Assembly (NCBI RefSeq): GCF_024102715.1
Contig: NZ_JAGFJM010000052.1
Span: 1-64,000 of the forward strand
Reading direction: 5' to 3'
Length of the DNA: 64,000 nt
Origin: Nitrosomonas communis
GTDB lineage: Bacteria; Pseudomonadota; Gammaproteobacteria; Burkholderiales; Nitrosomonadaceae
In this document: one piece after another, positions 1 to 8,341 of the stretch
How the letters are laid out: every line of letters begins with the position of its first letter
Numbering within the stretch: position 1 is the first letter of the stretch
The notes under the pieces: model-generated
What the model was told of the DNA's origin: nothing
Seen by the model: the letters and a program-made list of their open reading frames with translations, nothing else
Databases searched by the model: none
Translations under genes and position numbers: made by a program

Positions 1-88
1 AAAAACGCGCCGCCGCCTGCGCAATGGTAAGTCCTTCCTTCTTGCGAACGGACAAAACTTTGCAGCGAAATGATGATGGATAAGTCAT
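1..88 (-). mobile_element. IS630-type transposase, N-terminal part (runs off window)
   Basis: Reading the minus strand from the ATG at 86-88 gives an open frame that continues out of the window for at least 29 codons. It starts MTYPSSFRCKVLSVRKKEG and continues with LTIAQAAARF, which resembles the first helix-turn-helix of IS630/Tc1-type transposases (FRxKVL..R.KxGLTIxQxAxxF). It sits directly beside a truncated sulfate permease gene, so it most likely belongs to an insertion sequence that broke that gene. The right inverted repeat should lie at about 89-112. The family call is from motif memory only; the catalytic DDE domain is outside the window. Confidence 0.6.
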
Positions 89-106
89 CTATGAATTGTA
101 ATCAAT

Positions 107-418
107 TTATTTGAGCTTTGCTATATATTCATCTGTTCCTGGCTCAGCAATGGAACTCACCCCTGTAGCTACCATCAATGCGACCATAGCAACCGGCCCG
201 ACTGAAAGCTGCCGGGAGGTACCGAATATGGCATAAAGAATTAAAGGAACGAGGGATGCATACAAGCCATAAATCGGTGGGAGTCCAGCGAGCATTGCGT
301 ATGCCATTCCTTGTGGGATGAGCATGATACCGACGGTCAAGCCTGCTGACACATCACCGCGCAAATCTGCTTTACCGTAATTAGGCAACCACGAAAGGAT
401 AGGTATAAGATTACTCAT
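107..418 (-). pseudogene. SulP-family sulfate permease, N-terminal fragment cut by an IS
   Basis: The 103-residue frame carries the start of a SulP anion transporter: a short cytoplasmic leader ([20 protein letters not shown]), the first membrane helices with [23 protein letters not shown], and the [14 protein letters not shown] segment. SulP carriers normally have about 500-700 residues with 10-14 helices and a STAS domain, so over 80 percent is missing. The frame is native up to about GTDEYIA and then ends with three foreign codons and TAA, just before a transposase start. The gene is almost certainly non-functional here; the rest may lie beyond the IS outside the window. The ribosome-binding site is weak. 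Confidence 0.75.
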
Positions 419-592
419 TTTCTTTACTGCGTTATCGCTGGAAATACGAGAAATTATTATCCAAACTTCTACAGGTAATAAAAAATGCTCATTCGTTCTA
501 CCGTTTTCCTACTGTGACGTTTCCCAAACTGCGTTTATCCATTTTTATCGGACTATTTTTCATAAGCACAGTGCGCTCAAACAAGATTTCGG

Positions 593-1336
593 TCAGATTA
601 GCCAGATTCCCCAGCCTATCAGCAACACCCCCCCTGCGCTACCAATCATTCGGCTGGGGCCGGGCACTATTTTTTCCAGCGCAACAAGCAAAGTGATCAA
701 TACCATGCCAAGCAAATTCATGACACCCACGGCAAACATAATCAGCATCTGTGCCCAGCAGCACCCCACACAAATACTGCCATGCTTTAGTCCCATGTAA
801 AAAGCACCTCTCATACCTTCTCGCCACTCCGTTAACAAAAAACCCAGCGGCGAGCGACAAGCTTGTAAAAAACCATGTTTCCATGGCGTAAACTGATAAA
901 TGCCCGCTCCAATAAAAATGGCGGCTGCCAGGCGCTCATTCTGGTTTTCCATCATCGGGGATAAAAAATGTAACCCATGCAATTGCCACTGCAGCCATGT
1001 CAGTCCTATACTGAACACTAGCCACACCACCAAGTAAGCCAGAATAAACAGCGCATTCAAATGAGGCAAGGATGGATTACGTTGCTTGCAGATCTTGGAA
1101 AACACTAAAAACATGGGGATGGCTGAGGGCAGCATCATGGCAGCCATCATCACCGCCCACATCAGATAAACCAGCCCAAAATCAATCAACTGCCAGGAAG
1201 CAATGTCTGTCGGAAGCATCCACATGGCCAACATGGGCAGTGAAGTCATCTGCCAGTGTTGATAAAACAGATAGCCCCAGCCTGCGATCATAACAGCCAG
1301 CAGGCACAGCAAAATTACCGCTTGGGTATTAGGCAT
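593..1336 (-). CDS. DUF2182 family integral membrane protein (putative metal-binding)
   Basis: The 247-residue product has about six hydrophobic helices and the DUF2182 hallmarks: MWAVMMAAMMLPSAIPM in the second helix region and GLKHGSICVGCCWAQM in the C-terminal half, with a Cys-x-x-Cys-Cys cluster after a His. DUF2182 proteins are annotated as predicted metal-binding membrane proteins; no reaction is established. It is the last gene of a minus-strand operon after DUF938, SDR and DUF1326 genes, and the cysteine-rich DUF1326 neighbour suggests a shared metal or redox job (inference). The frame is open to 1468, which would overlap the DUF1326 gene by 35 bp and add 44 residues; I prefer the ATG at 1336 because the family normally begins close to the first helix. 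Neither start has a strong Shine-Dalgarno sequence. Confidence 0.75.
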   Translation of the reverse strand: MPNTQAVILLCLLAVMIAGWGYLFYQHWQMTSLPMLAMWMLPTDIASWQLIDFGLVYLMWAVMMAAMMLPSAIPMFLVFSKICKQRNPSLPHLNALFILAYLVVWLVFSIGLTWLQWQLHGLHFLSPMMENQNERLAAAIFIGAGIYQFTPWKHGFLQACRSPLGFLLTEWREGMRGAFYMGLKHGSICVGCCWAQMLIMFAVGVMNLLGMVLITLLVALEKIVPGPSRMIGSAGGVLLIGWGIWLI

Positions 1337-1433
1337 GAAATAGTAATTGACGCCCCCTGCTCTCGCTGAACAAGGACTCTTGAATGTATTCCGCCATACT
1401 AGAAAAAGGCAACAACAGATTTCAATCAGCCGG

Positions 1434-2042
1434 TTAAGGTTGGTAGCTAAACGGAGAATAAAAACCATTGCGCTCAGTAAATTGCCAGGACTTATCGTAA
1501 TCCTGGTACTGATAATTAATGGATCTGGCCACCACGGCTGGGTGGCTAGTCACCACGCATAACGGCGGGTTATTAATGGTGGCCTCCCCTCCCTTGATCC
1601 CTTGAATTCCTTCAATTTCTGCCTGCGCGATGCCAGGTATAATCAGTTGCCGTTTATTGCCTTCTTCCCGGTAATCAATTTCAATTTTCGTAGCACCCAA
1701 TACTTCACTGACAAAACTCATCAAAATGGCTGGATGTCCACCCTGTTGACCACTGAAAATTTGAGTGATGGCATCAAACTGCGCATCGTCTGCTTGCTCA
1801 TCCACATAAAGGGCAGCTTGCCAATTGCCCTTTATCATAGTTCCAGGAGAATAACAAGCCAAGGCGACATTCAACCCGTCCAGCGGCAATCCATCGAGAT
1901 GACCTGACTCGATATGCCAGGCTACCAGTAATTTGCAATTACCTTCAGAGGGAGGCTGAAGCCAAATACAAGGGCAGGATGTCACACAATTACAGGTCTC
2001 AAAATAGCTACCCTGCAAACGCCAATTGGTTGTTTTATTCAT
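1434..2042 (-). CDS. DUF1326 domain-containing protein
   Basis: This 202-residue soluble protein begins MNKTTNWRLQGSYFETCNC and has the conserved early cysteine cluster CNCVTSCPC at about residues 17-25, the signature of DUF1326. The rest is beta-rich with KLLVAWHIESGHLDGLPLDG and a GHPAILMSFVSEVLG segment typical of the family. The function is unknown; the clustered cysteines suggest metal binding or redox activity (inference). The start at 2042 is chosen because AGGA lies just upstream and the longer frame (to 2183) would run into the SDR gene. It lies 22 nt after the SDR gene and ahead of the DUF2182 gene, so all are probably co-transcribed. Confidence 0.8.
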   Translation of the reverse strand: MNKTTNWRLQGSYFETCNCVTSCPCIWLQPPSEGNCKLLVAWHIESGHLDGLPLDGLNVALACYSPGTMIKGNWQAALYVDEQADDAQFDAITQIFSGQQGGHPAILMSFVSEVLGATKIEIDYREEGNKRQLIIPGIAQAEIEGIQGIKGGEATINNPPLCVVTSHPAVVARSINYQYQDYDKSWQFTERNGFYSPFSYQP

Positions 2043-2064
2043 GGTGTTTTCCTGATCGTTTTTT

Positions 2065-2799
2065 TCAAAAAGGTTCTTTAAAAGGACGCAAGTCCAGTTC
2101 ATGTGTCCATGCACTAGGCTGCTGTTGATGGATGGTCCAATAGGTCTGGGCGATCGCTTCAGGTTGTAATAGTCCCGCTTCACCCTTTGCTTTTATATAT
2201 TCCGGAAACTGGCTGCGTGCGCGCTCGCCGTCGATGACCCCGTCGATGATAGCATGAACGACGTGGATGCCCTGGGGAGAAAATTCTCTTGCCAGACCCT
2301 GCGCCAACGCCCTCAGACCAGCCTTGGTCGAGGCAAAGGCAGTAAAGGGGGGTTTGGCTCTTAATGAAGCAGTGGCACCGGTGAAAAATAAGGTGCCATG
2401 TTGCTGAGCCTGCATCATGCCGATCATTTGCTTGGCAAACAAAAAAGCGCCCAGGCAATTTTGTCGCCACAGAATTGCAAATGTCTTGGTCTCCGTTTCT
2501 AGAAAAGGAGCAGGAATGTTGCTGTCTACATTATAGGCTGCAATGTCGATGGCATCGCCCCGTAAGCGGACAATTTCGAACAATTGACTGACATTCTGTT
2601 CAATCGTGATATCCGCCACCACGGGCGTAACAGCGCCTCCTCGCTGCTGGATATGTTGCGCCACTTCCTTGAGTTTTTCTCCACTGCGGCCAGCAATGAA
2701 GACATGCAATCCTTTTTCAGCAAAAAGGGTGGCAAGTGCTGCCCCCAGCCCGCGTACCGGCCCGACACCTGCGATGATGGCTGAAGCCGACTGACTCAC
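2065..2799 (-). CDS. SDR-family oxidoreductase with Phe in place of the catalytic Tyr
   Basis: The 244-residue Rossmann protein has the N-terminal nucleotide-binding glycines (AGVGPVRGLGAALA), an AGRSG segment after beta-2 that favours NADP(H), and the ADITIE motif. The place of the SDR Ser-Tyr-x-x-x-Lys active site reads FTGATASLRAKPPFTAFASTK, so the Lys is present but the Tyr is a Phe. This kind of FASxK is, as I recall, shared by a branch of atypical SDRs, so it may be a subfamily trait and not decay; the enzyme may bind nucleotide without classical dehydrogenase chemistry. The gene overlaps the DUF938 gene by 4 bp (ATGA), which implies translational coupling in the sigma-54 controlled operon. 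Confidence 0.8.
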   Translation of the reverse strand: MSQSASAIIAGVGPVRGLGAALATLFAEKGLHVFIAGRSGEKLKEVAQHIQQRGGAVTPVVADITIEQNVSQLFEIVRLRGDAIDIAAYNVDSNIPAPFLETETKTFAILWRQNCLGAFLFAKQMIGMMQAQQHGTLFFTGATASLRAKPPFTAFASTKAGLRALAQGLAREFSPQGIHVVHAIIDGVIDGERARSQFPEYIKAKGEAGLLQPEAIAQTYWTIHQQQPSAWTHELDLRPFKEPF

Positions 2800-3455
2800 T
2801 GCGCTATTTTGCCAAAAACCAGCGAAAAATTATTGCTGGGCATTTCAATCTGCTCCTTGAGCGCCATGCCATGCTTTGCTGCTGCTTCTTTCAAATCAGT
2901 AATATCCTTGAGTCCCCATTCAGCTACACCTGCAGATCTGAGTGTGGCATCAAATTCTTTGTTGGAATCAGTCGAGAACGCTCCATGCACACGGAAAGGT
3001 CCGTAAATCAACAAGAATCCGTCATCCTTAAGCAGATGTTCTGCACATTTCATCATGCCATCGGCAATCGAAATGGGCGCTACCTGGAAAATGTTGATAC
3101 AGAAGATCGCGGCAAATGATTTTTCCGGCCCTGGATTAAACCAGGTTTCAGGATTGATTAAATCCAGATGGACAGGATCAGCAATATTATTATTCCCGCG
3201 TTCGCTGGTAAGCTTCTTGATGTTGTCAAAAATTTCAATATCCTTATCAGACGGATGAAAATGCAAATGACTAAAATGGGGCGCAAAGTAGTTGATGTGC
3301 ATTCCGCTGCCACTGGCCAATTCCAGAATACGTTCAGGATCCCTGGGCAACTTCTCCTTGAGCACGCCGAGAATGGGTTCACGATTGCGCGATCCTGCCC
3401 AGGCTACGTACTCGCTTAACGGATGAGGATCGAGCGGTGGCATCTCTTGATTCAT
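2796..3455 (-). CDS. DUF938 family SAM-methyltransferase-like protein
   Basis: The 219-residue product has the methyltransferase-fold motif I ILELASGSGMHINYFAPHF at about residues 42-60, an acidic residue after beta-2 (PSDKDIEIF), and the DUF938 sequence YVAWAGSRNREPILGVL near the start. DUF938 is a class I methyltransferase-like family without a proven substrate. It is the first gene of the minus-strand operon and overlaps the SDR start by 4 bp. An AGGAGA Shine-Dalgarno sits 6-7 nt before the ATG. A sigma-54-type promoter at 3551-3566 is well placed to drive it, with the divergent activator gene beyond. Confidence 0.85.
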   Translation of the reverse strand: MNQEMPPLDPHPLSEYVAWAGSRNREPILGVLKEKLPRDPERILELASGSGMHINYFAPHFSHLHFHPSDKDIEIFDNIKKLTSERGNNNIADPVHLDLINPETWFNPGPEKSFAAIFCINIFQVAPISIADGMMKCAEHLLKDDGFLLIYGPFRVHGAFSTDSNKEFDATLRSAGVAEWGLKDITDLKEAAAKHGMALKEQIEMPSNNFSLVFGKIAQ

Positions 3456-3550
3456 ACGTGACTTCTCCTAATGATGAAGTAAAACTAAAAGATTTAATCA
3501 AAAATCTGGGTTTATTCGTGCATTAACAATTTTAGACTCAATAAAATAGG

Positions 3551-3566
3551 AGCAAATTTCATACCA
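3551..3566 (-). promoter_or_regulatory. Sigma-54 (-24/-12) promoter of the DUF938 operon
   Basis: On the minus strand the sequence reads TGGTATGAAATTTGCT. It keeps the invariant GG and GC separated by exactly 10 nt and matches the consensus TGGCACG-N4-TTGCW except for two C-to-T changes. Transcription would start near 3540, leaving a leader of about 85 nt before the DUF938 ATG. The divergent gene encodes a sigma-54 activator with a GAFTGA loop, which makes the assignment coherent. Confidence 0.65.
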
Positions 3567-3645
3567 TTGAGCATAAATAATTTCTTCTATGATTTACAAT
3601 ATGTTAACCAATAAACATTGCCTGATTAATGTAACTGTGATTCAA

Positions 3646-3668
3646 TTTGTGAAGTTTTATTTCACAAA
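3646..3668. promoter_or_regulatory. Inverted repeat, probable enhancer/operator of the sigma-54 activator
   Basis: TTTGTGAA at 3646-3653 and its exact complement TTCACAAA at 3661-3668 are separated by 7 nt. The centre lies about 115 bp upstream of the predicted start site of the DUF938 operon, a usual distance for an activator site of a sigma-54 promoter. It also ends about 11 nt before the activator's ATG, so the same site could autoregulate that gene. This is position and symmetry evidence only. Confidence 0.5.
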
Positions 3669-3679
3669 ATTCATTGATC

Positions 3680-5251
3680 ATGAGCAACAACCCTCTTTCT
3701 GAATTAACACCAATTTTTTTTCTGCAAACCTTTATTCTTGAGCTGATGCATGCCAGCGAGCAACAAGGACAAAAGCACTGTGAGCAGCTGATTGAGCATA
3801 TCGCCAAAACCGCAGGATGTTTTTTTGAAGAAACTTATCGAGAAAATACACATAAAAATGAACAGCTCGATATTGAAAGTTATATCGAACTCATACTCGG
3901 CATTAAAAACAATATCGGCGGTAAATTTTCACTGGTCTCAACTAATCAGGACTGTATTACAGTTACCAATTCCCGCTGTCCTTTCGGTGAGCAAGTTACC
4001 AATTTTCCAGAATTATGCAGAATGACCTCCAGTGTATTTGGAGGTGTCGCGGCCAGAAACTTTGGTTATGCCAAAGTTGAAATCAAAAAAAGCATCGCCC
4101 GCCGGGACGGCAGGTGTGATGTATGTATTTACACCACCCCCCAGGCAGCAAAAGGGCATGCAGGAATGGAATATACCGATACAACACCGGTCAAGGAAAT
4201 TAAGGACATTGATGAGCTGCACTGCCGGATTGAAACAAGTATGCAACGGCTTTGGCACAAACAGAGCAAGCAAATATCAAAAAAGGACCAGCCTCCAGCG
4301 ATCGTAGCAAAATCATCCATGATGCAGAAAATACTGCAATCAATCGAGATTGTTGCACCCACCTTGGCAACGGTGTTAATTCAGGGCCAAACAGGGGTGG
4401 GTAAGGAGCTGATTGCACGTGCCGTCCATGCGATGAGCGATCGTAGCCAAAAACCGTTCATCGCCATTAACTGCGGGGCAATCCCAGAAAGTCTAATTGA
4501 GAGTGCCTTGTTTGGACATGAAAAAGGTGCTTTCACCGGAGCTATTGAAGTACACCAAGGCTATTTTGAGCGAGCCGAAGGTGGCACTCTGTTTCTAGAT
4601 GAAATAGATTCATTATCCCCAGCGGCACAAACCCGATTGCTTCGTGTGATCCAGGAAGGTGAATTAGAAAGAGTAGGTGGCAGGCAAACGCTAACAGTTG
4701 ATGTAAGAATCATTTCAGCAACAAACCAAAATCTGGAGCATCTCGTTAAACAAGATCTGTTTCGTAACGACCTGTACTACCGCATCAACGTAGTCTGTTT
4801 AAGCATTCCCTCCTTGGCTGAACGAGCAGAAGATTTACCTTATCTTGTGCAATTGATCATTCAGCGTTTGAACAAGCGGTATCATAAAGAAATTGAATCA
4901 GTCAGTCGTGACGTCATGCAAAAAATCCGGGCCTATCATTGGCCAGGCAACGTTCGTGAGCTGGAAAACATCCTCGAACGCAGTATTTTATTTGCCAACG
5001 GTAAAGAAATGAACGAACTAGATTTAGAACTTCCAACTGAGACAAAAAGTATTGTTGAATGGAAAGATGTGAAAGAACATACTCTCGCCAAAATTGAACA
5101 ATCATTCCTTGAAAAAGCTTTAAAACAGCATCACGGAAATATAAAGAAAGTCGCTGAAAACATGGGTATTACATCACGCGCTGTTTATGCCAAATTAAAA
5201 AAATACAAAATAAACCTGGCAGATTACCGCAGGCTTGATCGAGAATCATAA
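3680..5251 (+). CDS. Sigma-54 dependent activator with MetOD1-like sensor domain
   Basis: The 523-residue protein has three parts. Residues about 1-155 form a sensor whose end reads SRCPFGEQV...LCRMTSSVFGG..ARNFGYAKVE...RRDGRCDVCIY; I match this from memory to metanogen output domain 1, with conserved cysteines that could hold a metal or cofactor. Residues about 205-440 are the AAA+ domain with Walker A GQTGVGKE, the sigma-54-contacting GAFTGA loop and Walker B GGTLFLDE. The C-terminus (HHGNIKKVAENMGITSRAVYAKLKK) is a Fis-type helix-turn-helix. There is no receiver domain, so the N-terminal domain should sense the signal directly. It is divergent from the DUF938 operon, its likely target. ATG 3680 is chosen over the TTG at 3674; neither has a clear Shine-Dalgarno sequence. 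Confidence 0.85.
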   Translation: MSNNPLSELTPIFFLQTFILELMHASEQQGQKHCEQLIEHIAKTAGCFFEETYRENTHKNEQLDIESYIELILGIKNNIGGKFSLVSTNQDCITVTNSRCPFGEQVTNFPELCRMTSSVFGGVAARNFGYAKVEIKKSIARRDGRCDVCIYTTPQAAKGHAGMEYTDTTPVKEIKDIDELHCRIETSMQRLWHKQSKQISKKDQPPAIVAKSSMMQKILQSIEIVAPTLATVLIQGQTGVGKELIARAVHAMSDRSQKPFIAINCGAIPESLIESALFGHEKGAFTGAIEVHQGYFERAEGGTLFLDEIDSLSPAAQTRLLRVIQEGELERVGGRQTLTVDVRIISATNQNLEHLVKQDLFRNDLYYRINVVCLSIPSLAERAEDLPYLVQLIIQRLNKRYHKEIESVSRDVMQKIRAYHWPGNVRELENILERSILFANGKEMNELDLELPTETKSIVEWKDVKEHTLAKIEQSFLEKALKQHHGNIKKVAENMGITSRAVYAKLKKYKINLADYRRLDRES

Positions 5252-5401
5252 AAGGATTGAATATTTTTGAATATAAACCTACATTTTCTGAATGTTAGAG
5301 ATAAATCAATTAATGATTTGTTGAGGGTACAGAGTAATATTTCACCCTACTCTACACCCCCAATGCCAATATCAATCAATTTATTTTTATAATTCTTAAG
5401 C

Positions 5402-6439
5402 TTACTCCTGATCCTTGGCTGTCAGCGATCCCAGGAATGCTTTCACATCCCTGACAAACCCATCACCGACTTGCCGGCCGAGCTGATGCTCTGCCATTTC
5501 CCGAATCGCCTCATCCAGCGTTTTTACAGAACCATCATGGAAATACGGGCCCGTTTTGGTGATATTTCTAAGGCCAGGTACTTTAAATACCTTCCTGTCA
5601 CTTTCAATGCCGGTGACTTCATAGCGTCCCATATCATTTGTTTCATAGGGCTTGACAAGACCCAATTTCTTGAATGAATTACCTCCAATGGCAACGCCAT
5701 TGTGGCATGTGGCACATCCCATATGGACGAACTTTTTCAGTCCTCGTTTCTCATCTTCCTTCAGCGCATTTTCGTCACCTTTAAGGTAATCATCAAAGCG
5801 GGAAGGTGTGAGTAATGTTCGCTCAAAAGCACCAATAGCCTTACCAACATTTTTGTATTGGAATGGATCCTTATCATCTTTAAAAGCTTGTGGGAAAAGC
5901 TCTTGATACTCCTTGATTTTTTTCAATTTGCTGATAACAGCCGACTCACTCGGCATACCCATTTCTATTGGATTCAAGATTGGGCCAAGTGCTTGCTCCT
6001 CGACATCCTTCGCGCGTCCATCCCAAAACTGGGCGATATGCAGCGCTGCATTGAGAGTGGTGGGCGCATTCCTGCCGCCACGTTTACCTTCATGACCTGG
6101 CGAGGTTGGTTCATTATCTACCCCAAATTGATTAAGCAAGTGACAAGAATTACAAGCAATCTTGTCATTGACTGACAGCCTAGGATCCATATACAGCAAT
6201 CGACCGAGCTTGATTAAAGTTTCGTTTTTTTTCTCGTCGATAATTGAGGCAGGCAATGGCTCAAAGTAAAGCTTGAGGGTAGCTGCATCCAGTTTATGAC
6301 CCTCACCATGCATACCGCCATGGTGACCCCCATTGTGCATTCCGCCATGGTGACCACCACCTCCATGCTTTTTGCCTTCATGGCTCTCGGCGTATACGTG
6401 TGTACTCAAAATAAGCGTTAGCAATAAGATCAGTTTCAT
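5402..6439 (-). CDS. Di-heme cytochrome c peroxidase with His-rich N-terminal segment
   Basis: The 345-residue periplasmic protein starts with a signal peptide (cleavage near VYA-ES, residue 18). Two c-type heme motifs are visible, CNSCH at 96-100 and CATCH at 242-246, with the family signatures RNAPTTLNAA, QFWDGRA, LNPIEMGMPS and KVPGLRNITKTGPYFHDGS. It should reduce H2O2 with electrons from small cytochromes or cupredoxins. Residues about 20-49 form a His/Gly/Met-rich linker (repeats of HHGGMH), absent from classical CcpA proteins, which could bind copper or another transition metal (inference). A run of G just upstream serves as Shine-Dalgarno. It seems monocistronic, convergent with the sigma-54 activator gene. 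Confidence 0.9.
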   Translation of the reverse strand: MKLILLLTLILSTHVYAESHEGKKHGGGGHHGGMHNGGHHGGMHGEGHKLDAATLKLYFEPLPASIIDEKKNETLIKLGRLLYMDPRLSVNDKIACNSCHLLNQFGVDNEPTSPGHEGKRGGRNAPTTLNAALHIAQFWDGRAKDVEEQALGPILNPIEMGMPSESAVISKLKKIKEYQELFPQAFKDDKDPFQYKNVGKAIGAFERTLLTPSRFDDYLKGDENALKEDEKRGLKKFVHMGCATCHNGVAIGGNSFKKLGLVKPYETNDMGRYEVTGIESDRKVFKVPGLRNITKTGPYFHDGSVKTLDEAIREMAEHQLGRQVGDGFVRDVKAFLGSLTAKDQE

Positions 6440-6649
6440 AGAGCCCCCATTAAATATGAATTGTTAAGATACCAGTTAAATCATTATTGAATTAGCAAAT
6501 AACAAACTGATGTCTCGAGGAAATCACTAAAAAGTAAATCTTGCCTATTCAATCTAATGCTGAAGCTGGCCACTTCGCGTTTAATTGTATACCTAAGCTA
6601 TAGTTCTTACACTCCCCACAAATACATTCAAATTTCTTTCCCAAAATAA

Positions 6650-8047
6650 TCATTTGGCAATGGTAATGGGCAAACCGAGAGATTTTGCATCTGTCACAGT
6701 CAAGCGAAAAAGTATATAGAGCAATTGGAACGCATTTTTATTCCAATGCGCATCGGGTCCTGCGGTATTTATTGCATAATACTGATCATGCGAGCGAACC
6801 GATAACGCTGTATTTGCAATCGGCTTAACTGATATGAGAATGTCCATGGTATTAACAGGATTTTCATCTCTGGCAATAGGAGGAGTACGCGGATCTTTTT
6901 CTACATGGTATTCCAACTCTTCCCCAAGCGAATGACTGAGAAAATTGAGAATCGTATGAAAACTCCTTAACCGGAAAGCACCTCTGATAGGCCATTCTCC
7001 CCCAACATAGCCTGGGCGGATATCAAAAGCAACATCGTTCTCTATCCATAGATTGGTCAAATCATATAAATCTTCTCGTTCCTCGCAACACAGCGTATCG
7101 GGATCATAGTTGGTGATCAGAATAGGCCCTAATACTTGTTTGCTGAGCGTATAAGATTCCTCCTCCGGGTTGTATTTGACGGCAAATTCTTTTTCCAAAG
7201 ATTGAAAACCTTCTGCTAATACAGCACTAACTGGAATAGTCCAGCTCCGCTCAAATGTCAGCGGCTCTGCATACAACTGCTTCTGATCCTGAATGGCTGA
7301 CAGATGGAGCACTACGCGACGAAACATCTCATAGCCACTTCGATCCGATGGGCTGTTATGATAGGTAGCTTGCTGCAAGTGCCTTTGCTGCCGCAAACGC
7401 AGGCGACGCTCCTGCTCTTCGGTAAGTTGCATAGCCGAATGAAAGCGATGACGGCGGTCCTGCGCCTCAATGTATTCATCTAGCGTCTCGCGACGATCAG
7501 CTCGCTGCTTGGCATCATGATGGAAGCGGTGACGATGGCGATGCCTTATATTATCCTTCTGAGTAGGAGGAATGTTAATGGACTGTTCGTCATGTTGCAG
7601 ACGGACTTCCTGCGCCATCATTCGCAGCATCATATCCACATCAAAGTGCTGGCGAAGCAATAGCGTAAGCTTATGCTGACTAAACGGTGTAAGAAGTCGT
7701 TGCGTAAATTCGTCACTTGCAATCGGATCAATACTGAAGGTAGGGTTCTCCGAAACGCCGCCGCCAAATATCGGGACGAGCATGCCACCGCTGTCACCAG
7801 TTAAAGCAGGGGTAGCGCCTGCATTTGCACTAAAATCGAATGTAGCCGCAATAGTGGAGACTCTGGTGAAATGGAGCGGTTGATGATGCTGGGCTCGAGC
7901 AATATTAACCAGTAGCTGCTTAGCATCTGCATTGACCACAGCTTCATCATAAGCCATCACCGCACGGTTGAGTGTAATGGGCGACAAGCATGCAGAAAGC
8001 ATAGAAATAAACAAGCAACACAGAAGCAGACGCACTAACTGTTCCAT
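6650..8047 (-). CDS. Putative lipoprotein with Arg/His-rich coiled insert, function unknown
   Basis: The 465-residue product has a hydrophobic start and a lipobox LSAC with Cys20, so it is likely a lipid-anchored periplasmic or outer-membrane protein. The first part includes TLNRAVMAYDEAVVNADAKQLLVNIARA, a pattern I associate with uncharacterised proteobacterial lipoproteins. Residues about 165-235 form a highly charged segment rich in His and Arg (RHRHRHRFHH, then Glu/Arg heptads) that looks helical or disordered. The C-terminal half is more globular. I do not recognise a named domain. It stands alone between the peroxidase and the divergent TIGR04073 gene. Confidence 0.7.
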   Translation of the reverse strand: MEQLVRLLLCCLFISMLSACLSPITLNRAVMAYDEAVVNADAKQLLVNIARAQHHQPLHFTRVSTIAATFDFSANAGATPALTGDSGGMLVPIFGGGVSENPTFSIDPIASDEFTQRLLTPFSQHKLTLLLRQHFDVDMMLRMMAQEVRLQHDEQSINIPPTQKDNIRHRHRHRFHHDAKQRADRRETLDEYIEAQDRRHRFHSAMQLTEEQERRLRLRQQRHLQQATYHNSPSDRSGYEMFRRVVLHLSAIQDQKQLYAEPLTFERSWTIPVSAVLAEGFQSLEKEFAVKYNPEEESYTLSKQVLGPILITNYDPDTLCCEEREDLYDLTNLWIENDVAFDIRPGYVGGEWPIRGAFRLRSFHTILNFLSHSLGEELEYHVEKDPRTPPIARDENPVNTMDILISVKPIANTALSVRSHDQYYAINTAGPDAHWNKNAFQLLYILFRLTVTDAKSLGLPITIAK

Positions 8048-8341
8048 AAATAATATGTAATTCTTTTAGCTGTCAGTTTACTCTCAGCATTTTGCAAATA
8101 TCGCCAGTTTGATGCAACCAGCACCTAATCCAACTGGATCAACCAGACCAATTGTTTATAAAAACCCCGGGAGTGCAGCCTCCGTGTAAAGTAACAACGT
8201 TAACTTACGTTAAGAGGTTTTCAATATCATGAAAATGCGCTAGATTGATCGAACATTTTCAGTATACACATCTTCCTGATAAGAATTAAAATCAGCATGG
8301 ATCCTGACAATTTTTACCACCACACCTCACAGGAGAAAGCA

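Noticed and set aside
1337..1468. 44-residue N-terminal extension of the DUF2182 protein
   Set aside because: It overlaps DUF1326 by 35 bp and is outside the usual family start; left as an alternative.
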